From assembly GCF_018474005.1 (NCBI RefSeq), contig NZ_JAHCSH010000001.1, forward strand, positions 620,001 to 684,000: a stretch of DNA of 64,000 bases, read 5' to 3'. The notes under the pieces are model-generated. The model had not been told where the DNA came from. It made no database searches and saw only the letters and a list, made by a program, of their open reading frames with translations. Shown here one piece after another: positions 18,499 through 27,817 of the stretch. A program made the translations under genes and the position numbers. Position 1 is the first letter of the stretch. Each line of letters opens with the position of its first letter. The DNA is from Curvibacter sp. CHRR-16 (GTDB lineage: Bacteria > Pseudomonadota > Gammaproteobacteria > Burkholderiales > Burkholderiaceae_C).

Positions 18499-19290
18499 CT
18501 ACTTGTTTTGTGAAAGGGGGCTGGGCACAAACACTGATTTCAGTACTACGCGTGAGCCAGCTTTTAAGCCTTGGGCAACAACTGTGATGCGATAGACGTA
18601 AGGCAAAGTCTTGTCTGGGCGAAGATCCTCCGCCAGCGGATTCATGCTGGTTGTTGAGTTAGCCGGAGCTGTTGTGTAAGGCAGCACTTCTACCCAGTAC
18701 CTTGCGTATGGCGCACTGGTATTGCTGGTGAGTACGGGGTTGGATGTCACGCTACCGGGGGATGTCCCTGTGTATTGCCCGTAATAAGCACCGACGGCGA
18801 GCATGGTGCTTAAATCATTTTCTATGGCTGGTGAGTAAAACGTGGGTGATGTCGGAATGCAAATACCCTGCAAGCAGCTGCGTGCGCTACCCGTGCCATT
18901 GACTATGTCGGCTATGACATCGAAATCTTCACTGCTACGCGGAAACCACGGTACTGTGCTGTCCGCACGGCGGCAACCAAAAAAGCCGCTTTGTGTTAAC
19001 AACGGGTCTGCTGTTGAAGGTTTGCATGGTGTACCGACTAATCCATCTGCCTGTACTGTTGTATAGGGGGGCAGTCGGCCGCGTACGTCTATTTCGGCAT
19101 CTTGCATAAGTGCCTCGGCCGCCGCATAGGTGCGCTGGTAGTCACTGTTGCTGCCAGTAAAGGCCTCACTGATATTGGCTACCCTAAAAGCTCCAGTAAC
19201 TGCTGCAATGGTTAGCAGCAACAATATAAGAACTATCAACAAGGAAATACCTTGTTGTTTGCGCCAAGAGTGGGTTTTTATTGTTCTCAT
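18499..19290 (-). CDS. pilX: Minor pilin / pilus assembly protein PilX
   Basis: 263 aa from the ATG at 19290, which overlaps the pilW stop as ATGA. The N-terminus has a basic leader (RKQQG|ISLLIVLILLLLTIAAVTGAF) with a PilX_N-type hydrophobic helix. A longer in-frame upstream reading runs through pilW and is not credible. The acidic residue five places after the cleavage site, typical of major pilins, is absent, as is common for PilX. Confidence 0.9.
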   Translation of the reverse strand: MRTIKTHSWRKQQGISLLIVLILLLLTIAAVTGAFRVANISEAFTGSNSDYQRTYAAAEALMQDAEIDVRGRLPPYTTVQADGLVGTPCKPSTADPLLTQSGFFGCRRADSTVPWFPRSSEDFDVIADIVNGTGSARSCLQGICIPTSPTFYSPAIENDLSTMLAVGAYYGQYTGTSPGSVTSNPVLTSNTSAPYARYWVEVLPYTTAPANSTTSMNPLAEDLRPDKTLPYVYRITVVAQGLKAGSRVVLKSVFVPSPLSQNK

Positions 19291-20099
19291 AGTATTTTGT
19301 TGCGCATCGTGAAGGTTCGCCAGAACACGCGGCGAATGTAGCCGTCGGCTGTTAGAGACTGTCCTTGACAGCCAGTTTGGGAAAGGCCAGGTTGTGGATT
19401 GCCTGCTCTTTCGCCCCTGATCACTAAGCAAACGCGCACCGCTTGCACCTGTCCCCACAGCGTTCCTATATTGCTGGCTGTAACAAACTGGTAGGCGCCT
19501 GAACTAGGTTGAATGCCATACCAAACTTGGAAGTCATCCACCCCATCGGCGATGGACTGCGGGAGGGTCGTGCTGTTTATGCTTTGGCACATCAGAGAAC
19601 CATTGCTGACATAAAAGGTGCTGTCAACATGGTTGATTGTTGCATTGCTAGTGCCCAAACAGTCGCGTGAATTGCCATCGTTCTCATAGCTCAGCAACAA
19701 CCGATCTGGTTGAGTGATGCCTGATGTCCCAATTGCAGCCCCATCGCTTCCATAAGCAGCCAAGAAATTGCTGCCAGTCGTGTTGGGATCAGCCCCAGAA
19801 AAGCTATTGCTAAATACCACTTGGGATGGCTCGCTTGCTGCAACTAACGCAATAGCACCAGCTTGGGTGGCTTGAAATCCCATGGAACGAAAAACGAAGT
19901 CTGCACTTTGTTGCAAGCGTGTGCTATCCGTCAGCGTAGAGGACGTTGCTTGGGTAAAGCTCATGGTGCCTAGGGCGGCAATAACGACCAGCATCCCTAT
20001 GGCAATTCCAATCATCAGCTCCAAGAGCGAAATGCCCCAAGAACGTGTGGGGTTGCGCATGGGTATGCGCCGTGGAGTGGGGTGCTTATGGTTGTACAT
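19287..20099 (-). CDS. pilW: Minor pilin PilW
   Basis: 270 aa with the prepilin motif SWG|ISLLELMIGIAIGMLVVIAALG. Two ATGs are possible: 20099, overlapping pilV by 14 nt, or 20060, giving a shorter leader (MRNPTRSWG). I kept the longer one, though the shorter is equally plausible. It overlaps pilX at the 3' end, so translational coupling is likely. Confidence 0.9.
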   Translation of the reverse strand: MYNHKHPTPRRIPMRNPTRSWGISLLELMIGIAIGMLVVIAALGTMSFTQATSSTLTDSTRLQQSADFVFRSMGFQATQAGAIALVAASEPSQVVFSNSFSGADPNTTGSNFLAAYGSDGAAIGTSGITQPDRLLLSYENDGNSRDCLGTSNATINHVDSTFYVSNGSLMCQSINSTTLPQSIADGVDDFQVWYGIQPSSGAYQFVTASNIGTLWGQVQAVRVCLVIRGERAGNPQPGLSQTGCQGQSLTADGYIRRVFWRTFTMRNKIL

Positions 20100-20646
20100 A
20101 GACCAAGTGGCAAATCAAGTTATCAGGGCAGGCAACGCCTTGGCTTGCGGTAGTGATGGCAAAGGGTGATGTGTATGCGCTGCTGCTGGCAGCACTGGAT
20201 TCGTTGGCGGGCCAAGCTATGGCAATCCCAATTTGGCGAGCATCGGTCGATGACGTGAATATCTTCGCATCACCCCCTGGCAATAAGGCGCTGATATTGC
20301 TGCGCCATTGGTTGAGGTCGGATTGGGCTAGCTGGGTAGCGGTGCAGCTAGTAGATGTGCAATTTTGTACGGCTACTGTTGCACTCCAGTCTGATGTATA
20401 GCCTCCTGCAGTTGCCGCGTCTCTGTTGTTGCGCATGCGGTTGAACATGTCGTCAATCAAGCTGATGGCGACTGCTCGTTGATTGGATGTTCTGTTTTCA
20501 ACCAGCATGCGTGCTTGAACGCCTGCTAAACCCAGTAGCCCAACCGCTAATACCAATAAGGCGATTAATGACTCAATGAGGGTCATGCCACTTTGTTTTC
20601 TTTGCTTGCTAAGAGCTATATGGCCGTTGTATGTATTTATTGACAT
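20086..20646 (-). CDS. pilV: Minor pilin PilV
   Basis: 186 aa with the prepilin cleavage motif RKQSG|MTLIESLIALLVLAVGLLGLAGVQ, characteristic of PilV. Its start overlaps the fimT stop by 10 nt and its end overlaps pilW. It is part of the minor pilin complex that primes pilus assembly at the inner membrane. Confidence 0.92.
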   Translation of the reverse strand: MSINTYNGHIALSKQRKQSGMTLIESLIALLVLAVGLLGLAGVQARMLVENRTSNQRAVAISLIDDMFNRMRNNRDAATAGGYTSDWSATVAVQNCTSTSCTATQLAQSDLNQWRSNISALLPGGDAKIFTSSTDARQIGIAIAWPANESSAASSSAYTSPFAITTASQGVACPDNLICHLVYVQP

Positions 20647-21191
20647 GTGGCTTCTCCGGCAAGTGTTCGGAGTCTGCCTCCTGAACTAATGCAAACAGTT
20701 GTTGTTGCTCCTGATGCAACTCCTGCTGCGGTGGGGGTGAAAACAAACTTCTGCCCTGTGGTTACAGGCAAACCCCAAATATTCATTCGAAGGGATGCTC
20801 CTAGGCCCGTATGCATCAAGTTATAGTTCTTCGGATAGTTGAATGTTTGCAGGGTTAACTCCCCTGTGTTTAAGGAGCCATTGGCATTGCTGTCAACGAA
20901 TACTTGGTAACCACAGCTCCAGTCGTCGCTATCAGTCAAAGTTGCCCCGCAACCTGTTGTGCGAATCAGTGAAACCTGTACACCGCGCCGTACAGACTCC
21001 ATGCGGGCAAATTGGATGGCCGCAATCAATTCGTCTTTCGCGCTGTTGATGCGGTATCTGTCGATTGCTGTTGAGAATGATGGTGCTGCCAATGCAGCCA
21101 ATATGACTACGATTCCAATCACAATCAGCAACTCAATGGCGCTAAAGCCTTGCGTGCGTTGTGTTGTGGCTTTTTTGATATGTAAATCCAT
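20637..21191 (-). CDS. fimT: FimT/GspH-type minor pilin
   Basis: 184 aa. The prepilin motif TQG|FSAIELLIVIGIVVILAALAAP is followed by the GspH/FimT-like domain (SAKDELIAAIQFARMESVRRGV). It is the first gene of the leftward minor-pilin operon. The ~97 nt upstream to nrdR show no convincing -35/-10 pair to me, so the operon promoter is undefined. Confidence 0.91.
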   Translation of the reverse strand: MDLHIKKATTQRTQGFSAIELLIVIGIVVILAALAAPSFSTAIDRYRINSAKDELIAAIQFARMESVRRGVQVSLIRTTGCGATLTDSDDWSCGYQVFVDSNANGSLNTGELTLQTFNYPKNYNLMHTGLGASLRMNIWGLPVTTGQKFVFTPTAAGVASGATTTVCISSGGRLRTLAGEATCQ

Positions 21192-21288
21192 GAATGCATC
21201 ATGGATTGATTGGGTATTCTTTGTGAAGCGTGGGAAGGATGAGCGGCAGAATCAGCAGATAAACGGGCTGTTCGCGTTGTCTTGGTGT

Positions 21289-21738
21289 TTATTTGCGCAC
21301 TTCATCCACCAGTGTCTTGAATTCATCAATGTCTTCAAAACTGCGGTACACGCTGGCAAAGCGGACGTAGCCCACTTGGTCTAGTTTCTTGAGTTCACGC
21401 ATCACGAGTTCGCCAAGGCGGTTGGATGCAACTTCGCGTTGCGCTAGATTGAGCAGTTTTTCTTCGATGCGCTCAATCGCGCTGTCTATCTGCTCGGTGC
21501 TCACTGGCCGTTTGCGCAGGGCCAGTTGCATGGATGCGAGTAATTTCTCGCGTTTGTATTCGACCCGTTGTCCATCTTTCTTGACGATGGTGGGGAATGT
21601 GACGTCAGGGCGTTCGTAGGTGGTAAAGCGCTTGTCGCAAGCATGGCATTGCCTGCGACGCCTGATGAAAGCCCCATCTTCAGACACACGGGTTTCCACA
21701 ACTTGGGTATCCGGGTGGCTGCAGAAGGGGCATTTCAT
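21289..21738 (-). CDS. nrdR: Transcriptional repressor NrdR
   Basis: 149 aa. The N-terminal zinc ribbon (CPFC at 3-6 and CHAC near 32-35) is followed by an ATP-cone domain ([19 protein letters not shown]). The family senses ATP/dATP and represses ribonucleotide reductase genes. It starts 6 nt after the glyA stop on the same strand, so it is almost certainly co-transcribed with glyA and may therefore fall under the ZTP riboswitch upstream of glyA. Confidence 0.97.
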   Translation of the reverse strand: MKCPFCSHPDTQVVETRVSEDGAFIRRRRQCHACDKRFTTYERPDVTFPTIVKKDGQRVEYKREKLLASMQLALRKRPVSTEQIDSAIERIEEKLLNLAQREVASNRLGELVMRELKKLDQVGYVRFASVYRSFEDIDEFKTLVDEVRK

Positions 21739-21744
21739 AGTGGT

Positions 21745-22992
21745 TTACCGATAAACAGGGAAGGCTGCAGTGAGTGCTGCTACCTTCTCACGCACAGCAG
21801 CCAAGTTGCTTTCGTCGTGTGGGTTGTCCAGCACATCAGCAATCAGATTGGCAGTCTGGCGAACTTGCTCCTCTTTGAAACCACGGGTGGTCATGGCTGG
21901 TGTTCCCAAACGGATACCGCTGGTAATCATGGGTTTTTGTGGATCGTTCGGGATGCCGTTCTTGTTGCAGGTCATATGGGCAGCACCCAAAATGGCCTCA
22001 GCTTCCTTGCCGGTCAGGTTTTTGGGGCGCAGATCCACCAGCATGACGTGGCTTTCTGTTCCTCCAGAAACGATGCGCAGGCCGCGCTCGATGAGGGTGT
22101 CAGCCAACACCTTGGCATTTTTGACGACTTGCTCTTGGTACGCCTTGAACTCAGGGCTGAGTGCCTCTTTGAATGCCACCGCCTTACCAGCGATGACATG
22201 CATCAACGGGCCACCTTGGATACCAGGGAAAATTGCCGAATTGATCTTTTTCGCGATCTCTTCATTGTTGGTCAGAATAATGCCACCACGTGGGCCGCGC
22301 AGGCTCTTGTGGGTGGTCGATGTCACCACATCGGCATAGGGCAGGGGGTTGGGATAGACACCTGCGGCGATCAGGCCTGCGTAGTGGGCCATGTCGACCA
22401 TGAAGTAAGCGCCGATTTCTTTGGCGATTTTTCCAAAGCGCTCAAAGTCGATGCGCAGCGAATAGGCCGATGCGCCAGCGATGATGAGCTTGGGTTTTTT
22501 CTCGCGAGCCAAGGCTTCCATGGCATCGTAATCGATCTCTTCCTTGGCGTTCAGACCGTAGGAAATGACATTGAACCATTTGCCACTCATATTCAGTGAC
22601 ATGCCGTGGGTCAAGTGACCGCCTTCGGCCAAGCTCATGCCCATGATGGTGTCGCCCGGTTGCAGCAAGGCGAAAAACACGCCTTGGTTGGCTTGGGAGC
22701 CAGAGTTGGGCTGCACGTTGGCGAAAGAGGCTCCATACAAGGTCTTGAGGCGATCAATCGCCAGTTGTTCGACCACATCGACGTATTCGCAACCGCCGTA
22801 GTAGCGTTTGCCGGGGTAACCTTCAGCGTATTTGTTGGTTAACTGAGAGCCTTGGGCGGCCATCACGGCTGGCGATGTGTAGTTTTCGCTGGCAATCAGT
22901 TCAATATGGTCTTCTTGGCGGGCGTTTTCTGCCTGGATGGCAGCCCACAGTTCGGGGTCTGTCTGTTCGACAAGAATGTTGCGGTTGTACAT
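21745..22992 (-). CDS. glyA: Serine hydroxymethyltransferase
   Basis: PLP enzyme that converts serine and tetrahydrofolate to glycine and methylene-THF, the main one-carbon source. The product is 415 aa, as expected. The PLP lysine lies in [14 protein letters not shown], with the N-terminal signature [15 protein letters not shown]. The 144 nt upstream contain a ZTP riboswitch aptamer and a hairpin expression platform. nrdR follows 6 nt downstream. Confidence 0.98.
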   Translation of the reverse strand: MYNRNILVEQTDPELWAAIQAENARQEDHIELIASENYTSPAVMAAQGSQLTNKYAEGYPGKRYYGGCEYVDVVEQLAIDRLKTLYGASFANVQPNSGSQANQGVFFALLQPGDTIMGMSLAEGGHLTHGMSLNMSGKWFNVISYGLNAKEEIDYDAMEALAREKKPKLIIAGASAYSLRIDFERFGKIAKEIGAYFMVDMAHYAGLIAAGVYPNPLPYADVVTSTTHKSLRGPRGGIILTNNEEIAKKINSAIFPGIQGGPLMHVIAGKAVAFKEALSPEFKAYQEQVVKNAKVLADTLIERGLRIVSGGTESHVMLVDLRPKNLTGKEAEAILGAAHMTCNKNGIPNDPQKPMITSGIRLGTPAMTTRGFKEEQVRQTANLIADVLDNPHDESNLAAVREKVAALTAAFPVYR

Positions 22993-23002
22993 GGCAATCC
23001 TT

Positions 23003-23137
23003 AACTGATGGAGACCCTGGCGTTTTCAGCAGGGCTACCCAGGCGCACGGCATAACGCACATATGTTGGTGTGCGGCACACTCCCTGGTGGTACCCCACC
23101 TCACATCGTCAATTGATGCCTATCGCCAGTTGTGTGC
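23003..23137 (-). promoter_or_regulatory. ZTP (pfl-type) riboswitch upstream of glyA
   Basis: On the minus strand, the stem GCACAC (23132-23137) pairs with GUGUGC. Inside lie ACUGGCGAUA, a GGUGG-GGUA-CCACC hairpin and AGGGAG. After a linker hairpin comes the conserved 3' block CCGUGCGCCUGGGUA (ending at 23036). These blocks match, in order, the ZTP aptamer consensus I remember (ACUGGCG; GGUGG..CCACC; GGGAG; CCGCCUGGGCA), with C-to-U at the penultimate base. The segment 23003-23035 can form CCCUG/CAGGG, a probable expression platform just before the glyA start. ZTP signals 10-formyl-THF shortage and normally switches glyA on. Confidence 0.9.
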
Positions 23138-23147
23138 GTCTGCGATT

Positions 23148-23948
23148 CTAACGGAGCAAATGGCCCTCATCAGCCATGGTGAGTAGGGTCTCGTTTGCTT
23201 TGCTGGTTGCGGCAGCGGTTTCACTGGTCGGCACAGGACGCCCTGTAGCAACCGAATCCAATTTGGCTTGCATAGAGAGCACTTTGGCCGAATAGCCGCC
23301 ATCGTTGTCCATGCTGCTGGCGCCCACATAGCACTTCAAACCACCTTCAATAGAGCCTTCACGGCGAATGCACTCATTGAGGACTTGGGCTCCCACGCGT
23401 ACGTTGGCCAAGGGGTCAAAGGCAGCCAACTTGCCTCCGTACTGGTCGTACTTGTCGCTGTGCACTTTGGTCATGACTTGCATCAGACCTTGTGCCCCCA
23501 CATGGCTTTGGGCAAAGGGGTTGAAGCCTGATTCGATAGCCATCACGGCCAGAATCAGCGTGGGATTCATGTTTTGTCGGTTGCCTACGGCATAAGCCTC
23601 GCTCACCAGTGCACTGATGGGTTCAGGGGCTACGTTGTAGCGTTTGCTCAGCCATTGGGCTAGGGCCGCTTGTTGCTTGGGCAAACTGCGAGGGCTGGTG
23701 GCTGTAGCACGGTCTGCTGCTTGCAAGTCTGCAACCACAGCGCTTGAGTTGTCAGTGGAGGCTCCCATCAGTTGGGATGCCACGTTCATGACTTGAGCAC
23801 GAACTTCGGGTTGAAAAAGCACTACAGAGCCACTGAGCAAGACCGACAGGCCTAGCAAAGCAAATCCGTTGTGGGTTACGGCGAGCAATTGGCGCAGCAA
23901 GGTCAGACCTTTGAAACGCATGCTCTTCATGTTGTGAGTCGCTGTCAT
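23148..23948 (-). CDS. Lytic transglycosylase, SLT family
   Basis: A 266-aa exported or membrane-anchored enzyme. It has an N-terminal hydrophobic segment (LLGLSVLLSGSVVLF, near 32-46), a spacer, and an SLT/goose-lysozyme-like domain with the catalytic Glu in LAVMAIESGFNPFAQ, then GAQGLMQVM and a DPLANVRVGAQVL motif. The family cleaves peptidoglycan with formation of anhydromuramic ends. It lies upstream of the glyA riboswitch on the same strand, so glyA may be read partly from here. Confidence 0.9.
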   Translation of the reverse strand: MTATHNMKSMRFKGLTLLRQLLAVTHNGFALLGLSVLLSGSVVLFQPEVRAQVMNVASQLMGASTDNSSAVVADLQAADRATATSPRSLPKQQAALAQWLSKRYNVAPEPISALVSEAYAVGNRQNMNPTLILAVMAIESGFNPFAQSHVGAQGLMQVMTKVHSDKYDQYGGKLAAFDPLANVRVGAQVLNECIRREGSIEGGLKCYVGASSMDNDGGYSAKVLSMQAKLDSVATGRPVPTSETAAATSKANETLLTMADEGHLLR

Positions 23949-24245
23949 AGCTTTTCCTTCTTGGGCGCAACACGCACATGCTTGCTAATCGCAAAGCCTA
24001 TGTATGTTTCGTTTGGGTTGGTACGCTATCTACAGGCACGGCACCGACTGTGGGTGCAGGGTAATGGCCTGAGATGAATGCCGGTGGGCAGCGGCGAAAG
24101 TTGCTTGCTCAATCAGAGCAGGACGGATTCTAAAGGTTGCCTTATTTCAAAGCAAACCATAAAAATCGATTTTATATTTCTTTTGGTTGTTTTGTTTGCT
24201 GTATAGCAAGCCGCGCTAAGTGCGGTCGCAAGCGATGGGAAAAGT
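23949..24245. other. Intergenic region between lytic transglycosylase and nth
   Basis: 297 nt. The side next to nth is A+T-rich (around 24150-24200). I found no gene, tRNA, repeat copy or clear terminator. It should contain the promoter of the leftward transglycosylase gene, but no -35/-10 pair is convincing. Confidence 0.5.
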
Positions 24246-24881
24246 TCAGTTTTCAGTCTTGGGCTTGTAGGCGCAGACCGTGGATACCGCGCATTCGGGA
24301 CATTGCGGTTTGCGTGCTTTGCAGACATAGCGGCCATGCAAAATCAGCCAATGGTGTGCATGGACTTTGTAGGGCTCGGGAATGGCTTTGAGCAGTCCGA
24401 GTTCGACAGCCAGAGGGGTTTTGCCTTTAGCGAGTCCTAAGCGGTTGCTGACTCTGAATATATGCGTATCCACCGCCATGGTGGGGTGACCAAAGGCTAC
24501 ATTCAGAACCACATTGGCTGTTTTTCGTCCTACGCCGGGTAGCGCTTCCAAGGCTTCACGGCTTGCAGGTACTTCACCGTGGTGCAAGTCCAGCAGCATT
24601 TGGCAGGTTTGGAGCAGGTGCTTGGCTTTGCTGCGGTACAGACCAATGGTTTGTATGAAAGATTCAAGCCCTTCTTGGCCCAATGCCAATATTTGGGCCG
24701 GAGTGTTGGCGACGGGAAACAGCTTGCGCGTGGCTTTGTTTACCCCCACATCGGTGGCTTGGGCGCTCAGGAGCACAGCCACCAGCAATTCAAACGGTGT
24801 GGTGTATTCCAGTTCCGTTTGTGGATGCGGGTTGGCTTGTGCAAAAGTGGCAAACAGCGTTTCTACGTCAGATCGTTTCAC
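24246..24881 (-). CDS. nth: Endonuclease III
   Basis: Base-excision-repair glycosylase/AP lyase for oxidised pyrimidines. The product is 211 aa. The helix-hairpin-helix is LEALPGVGRKTANVVL, the catalytic Asp lies in VDTHIFRVSNRL, and the C-terminal iron-sulfur loop has four Cys (C-x6-C-x2-C-x5-C in VCKARKPQCPECAVSTVC). The start is GTG at 24881, overlapping the stop of the HDOD gene as GTGA, so the two are probably translationally coupled. Confidence 0.97.
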   Translation of the reverse strand: MKRSDVETLFATFAQANPHPQTELEYTTPFELLVAVLLSAQATDVGVNKATRKLFPVANTPAQILALGQEGLESFIQTIGLYRSKAKHLLQTCQMLLDLHHGEVPASREALEALPGVGRKTANVVLNVAFGHPTMAVDTHIFRVSNRLGLAKGKTPLAVELGLLKAIPEPYKVHAHHWLILHGRYVCKARKPQCPECAVSTVCAYKPKTEN

Positions 24882-25684
24882 GAGGCAGTAATGTCAATAA
24901 AAGTATCGCGGCTCGGGAATTTATTGCGCATCCACTCGGGTTGCAGCAGCAATGCCTTGATTACATCTTGCGGCAGGCTATCCAAGCTATCGGGTGAGGC
25001 AGATTCCGTTTCGGCCAGCAATTCTGACAGGTGCAAGATGGCTCCTAAGCGGGAAAAATGGGGCGTTGCCATCGGATCGTAGGCGCATTGCAAGGCTTCC
25101 ACCATGGTTTTGGGGAAATTCCAGCGGCGCGCCAATTCGGCGGTGATTTGGCATTCGGTAAAGCCAGTCAAATTTTGCTCACGCTCCCAGCGTCCACCTG
25201 GAAAGTGGGGTAGTCGCTCGATCTCGGCCAATACAGCGGGTTCAGCTTGCGCGATCAACAACTCTCCCAAGCGCATCATCATGCCAGTCAGCCAAGCTAC
25301 TTGGGGATCGGAGCCCAAACCGTTGGCTAACCACTGGGCATAGCCTGCGCAAGCCATGCTGGTTTGCCAGAATTCTTTGCGATCCAAGCCCGGCACCACG
25401 GGAAAGGATTCGCTCAGGCAAGCCCCTAGGCACAGGGTGCGAACCTTGGCCATGCCCACCATGGTGATGGCATCGTCCAGTGTCGCCACACCCCGTGGCA
25501 GGCCAAACTGGGCTGAATTGGCAAGGCGCAGCAATTTGGCGGTAAGCGACGGGTCACGGGCGATGATGTCAGTGACATCGCCTACAGAGGCACTGTCATC
25601 GTCCAAAGTTCTAATCAGGTCGTGCGCCACCTCAGACATGGCGGGCAACTTCACGCTGGCAAAAAATGAATCCAATGACGACAT
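24878..25684 (-). CDS. HDOD domain protein
   Basis: A 268-aa soluble protein that is almost entirely an HDOD domain (PAMSEVAHDLIRTLDDDSASVGDVTDIIARDPSLTAKLLRLANS), a degenerate HD-superfamily fold used in signalling. No partner output domain is attached. The ATG at 25684 follows a GGAGG sequence. It overlaps nth by 4 nt. The specific role is unknown. Confidence 0.88.
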   Translation of the reverse strand: MSSLDSFFASVKLPAMSEVAHDLIRTLDDDSASVGDVTDIIARDPSLTAKLLRLANSAQFGLPRGVATLDDAITMVGMAKVRTLCLGACLSESFPVVPGLDRKEFWQTSMACAGYAQWLANGLGSDPQVAWLTGMMMRLGELLIAQAEPAVLAEIERLPHFPGGRWEREQNLTGFTECQITAELARRWNFPKTMVEALQCAYDPMATPHFSRLGAILHLSELLAETESASPDSLDSLPQDVIKALLLQPEWMRNKFPSRDTFIDITAS

Positions 25685-25829
25685 GCATACCTCCTGTGTG
25701 TAATTTGGGCAGATTGATCGCTGCTTTGGGTCACAATTTACCCCATGCCGTATGTTGGGTTGCCCTTCGTTGCTAGGGGTTAACGCACTTTTCGGTTACC
25801 AATTGAAAACACGAGAAACCGCTTTCACT

Positions 25830-27017
25830 ATGCAATTTGCTGACCGCCTTCAAAACGTCGAAACCTCCGCTATCCGCGAGCTATTCAAACTGCTGGGTAA
25901 GCCCGGCATCATCAGCTTTGCTGGCGGTTTCCCTGATCCCACTTTGTTTGATGTGGAGGGCATTCGCCAAGCCACTGACACGGTGCTGCGCGAGCAGCCT
26001 GGAGCTGTTCTGCAATACGGTGCCACCGAAGGCTTTCCCACATTGCGTGAGGCATTGCCCGCCTATATGGCTGCCAAAGGGGTGCAGGTGGCCTCTGATG
26101 GACTCATTGCGACGACAGGTAGCCAGCAGGCCTTGGATCTGATTGGCAAAACCATGATTTCCCCTGGTGATGTCGTGATCGTCGAAGCCCCCACCTTTTT
26201 GGCCACCATCCAGTGCTTCCGCTTGTATGGTGCCAAGGTTGTTGGTGCGCCGATTGACGCCCATGGCGTGGATGTTGATGCGCTGGAACGTTTGATTGCC
26301 GAGCACAAGCCCAAGCTGGTGTACTTGATTCCTTCATTTGCCAACCCCAGCGGTGCCATGCTGAGCCAAGAGCGCCGTGTACGCATCTTGGAATTGGCTG
26401 CCCGCACCCAAACCCTGGTGGTGGAAGACGATCCCTATGGCGAACTGCACTTTGATCAACCAGCGCCGCCCAGCTTGCTGGCCTTGAGCGCCCAAGTGCC
26501 CGGTAGCCGCGAATGGATTGCCTACTGCGGTAGCTTTAGCAAAGTGCTCAGCCCCGGTTTGCGCGTGGGCTGGCTCATTGCCCAACCCGAGTTATTGGCC
26601 AAAGCCACCATGTGCAAGCAATTCAGCGATGCGCATACCAGCAATTTGTCACAAGCCATCGTGGCCGAGTATTTGAAATTGCAACGCATGCCAGCCGCGC
26701 TGGATGCCGTACGCCAGACCTATGCCAAACGCGCCGCGCGCATGGGGCAGTGCTTGCGCGCTGAGTTGGGCGAAGCGATTAGCTTTAACCAACCCTTGGG
26801 AGGCATGTTTTTCTGGGCGCGCTTGACGGGGGCTAACGGCACCGATGCCGATGCGGCTGCTTTGGCCAAGCGCGCGATTGAAAAACTGGTGGCATTCGTT
26901 CCCGGTACGCCGTTTTACGCGCACAACCCCGACACAGCCACGTTGCGCCTGAGCTTTGCCACGGCCGACGAAGCCAAGATTGAGGAGGGTATTGCCCGCC
27001 TCAAGCAAGCGCTTTAA
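25830..27017 (+). CDS. PLP-dependent aminotransferase, class I/II fold
   Basis: 395 aa from the ATG at 25830 (MQFADRLQNVETSAIREL), chosen because this is where resemblance to the 2-aminoadipate/MocR-type aminotransferase group begins. The signature GFPDPTLF occurs near the start, and the PLP lysine lies in CGSFSKVLSPGLRVGW. There is no winged-helix N-terminal domain, so it is an enzyme rather than a MocR regulator. The substrate could be 2-aminoadipate or branched or aromatic amino acids; the sequence alone does not decide. Its stop overlaps the convergent serB stop by 4 nt. Confidence 0.88.
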   Translation: MQFADRLQNVETSAIRELFKLLGKPGIISFAGGFPDPTLFDVEGIRQATDTVLREQPGAVLQYGATEGFPTLREALPAYMAAKGVQVASDGLIATTGSQQALDLIGKTMISPGDVVIVEAPTFLATIQCFRLYGAKVVGAPIDAHGVDVDALERLIAEHKPKLVYLIPSFANPSGAMLSQERRVRILELAARTQTLVVEDDPYGELHFDQPAPPSLLALSAQVPGSREWIAYCGSFSKVLSPGLRVGWLIAQPELLAKATMCKQFSDAHTSNLSQAIVAEYLKLQRMPAALDAVRQTYAKRAARMGQCLRAELGEAISFNQPLGGMFFWARLTGANGTDADAAALAKRAIEKLVAFVPGTPFYAHNPDTATLRLSFATADEAKIEEGIARLKQAL

Positions 27018-27730
27018 TCGCTGCTTAGCACTTGCAGCAAACGATCCAAACCGCCTGCGTTGATAGCCACATGGGCTTTCTCACGCACGGCAGGTTTGGC
27101 GTGGTAGGCCACCGACAGGCCCGCTGCGCCCATCATGGGCAGGTCATTTGCACCGTCACCCATGGCAATGCACTGCTCAGGGCGGATGTTCAAGAGCGAG
27201 GCCACCTCCAGCAGCGTACGGCGTTTTTCGGCTCCGTCGCAAATTTCGCCCCAAGCCTGCTGTTCTAGCCCCCCTGTGAGCGCGCCGTTTTCTATCTGCA
27301 GCGCATTGGATCGCATGAAGTCAATGCCCAGCAATTCGCACACGTGCGACGCAAAGTAGGTAAAACCACCGCTGACCAGCAATACCTTCAGTCCTGCCTG
27401 CTTGCACGCAGCCACCAAGGCGGCTGCGCCGGGGTTCAGGCGCAGCCGCTCGGTTTTTACCGCCTCCAAATCGGCCACGGTCACGCCTTGCAGCAGGGCC
27501 AAACGGCGGCGCAGGCTGTCTTTGAAATCGGTGATTTCACCGCGCATAGCCGCTTCGGTAATGGCCGCCACTTGGGCCTTGCGGCCTACTGCATCGGCAA
27601 TCTCGTCGATGCACTCGATGTTGATCAGTGTGGAGTCCATGTCAAACGCGATGAGTTTGTAGTCGCGCAAGCGCAAAGCCTTGGGCAAGTTTTGGACGAC
27701 GAGGCCGGGGGAGATTTCAGAGCTGGACAT
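27014..27730 (-). CDS. serB: Phosphoserine phosphatase
   Basis: Last step of serine biosynthesis (phosphoserine to serine). 238 aa from the ATG at 27730. The haloacid-dehalogenase motifs are present: DMDSTLINIECIDE (nucleophile Asp), SGGFTYF (motif II) and GDGANDLPMM (motif IV). The N-terminal ACT-like part of E. coli SerB is short or absent. It ends tail to tail with the aminotransferase gene. Confidence 0.95.
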   Translation of the reverse strand: MSSSEISPGLVVQNLPKALRLRDYKLIAFDMDSTLINIECIDEIADAVGRKAQVAAITEAAMRGEITDFKDSLRRRLALLQGVTVADLEAVKTERLRLNPGAAALVAACKQAGLKVLLVSGGFTYFASHVCELLGIDFMRSNALQIENGALTGGLEQQAWGEICDGAEKRRTLLEVASLLNIRPEQCIAMGDGANDLPMMGAAGLSVAYHAKPAVREKAHVAINAGGLDRLLQVLSSD

Positions 27731-27761
27731 GGATCGATGGGGTAATGAATACAGTGTTGAA

Positions 27762-27817
27762 TTGCTATCAAATTGATAGCTGCTTGAGCTTGTTCTATAA
27801 GGGTTTGAGCACGATTT
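27762..27817 (+). repeat. Palindromic repeat copy across the endonuclease gene end
   Basis: 56 nt beginning TTGCTATCAAATTGATAGC. The palindrome GCTAT-N7-ATAGC is followed by AGCTT, TATAAG and GATTT blocks that align gap-free with the copy at 59829. It covers the last seven codons and the stop (27795-27797) of the leftward gene and half of the short gap to serB. Confidence 0.85.
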
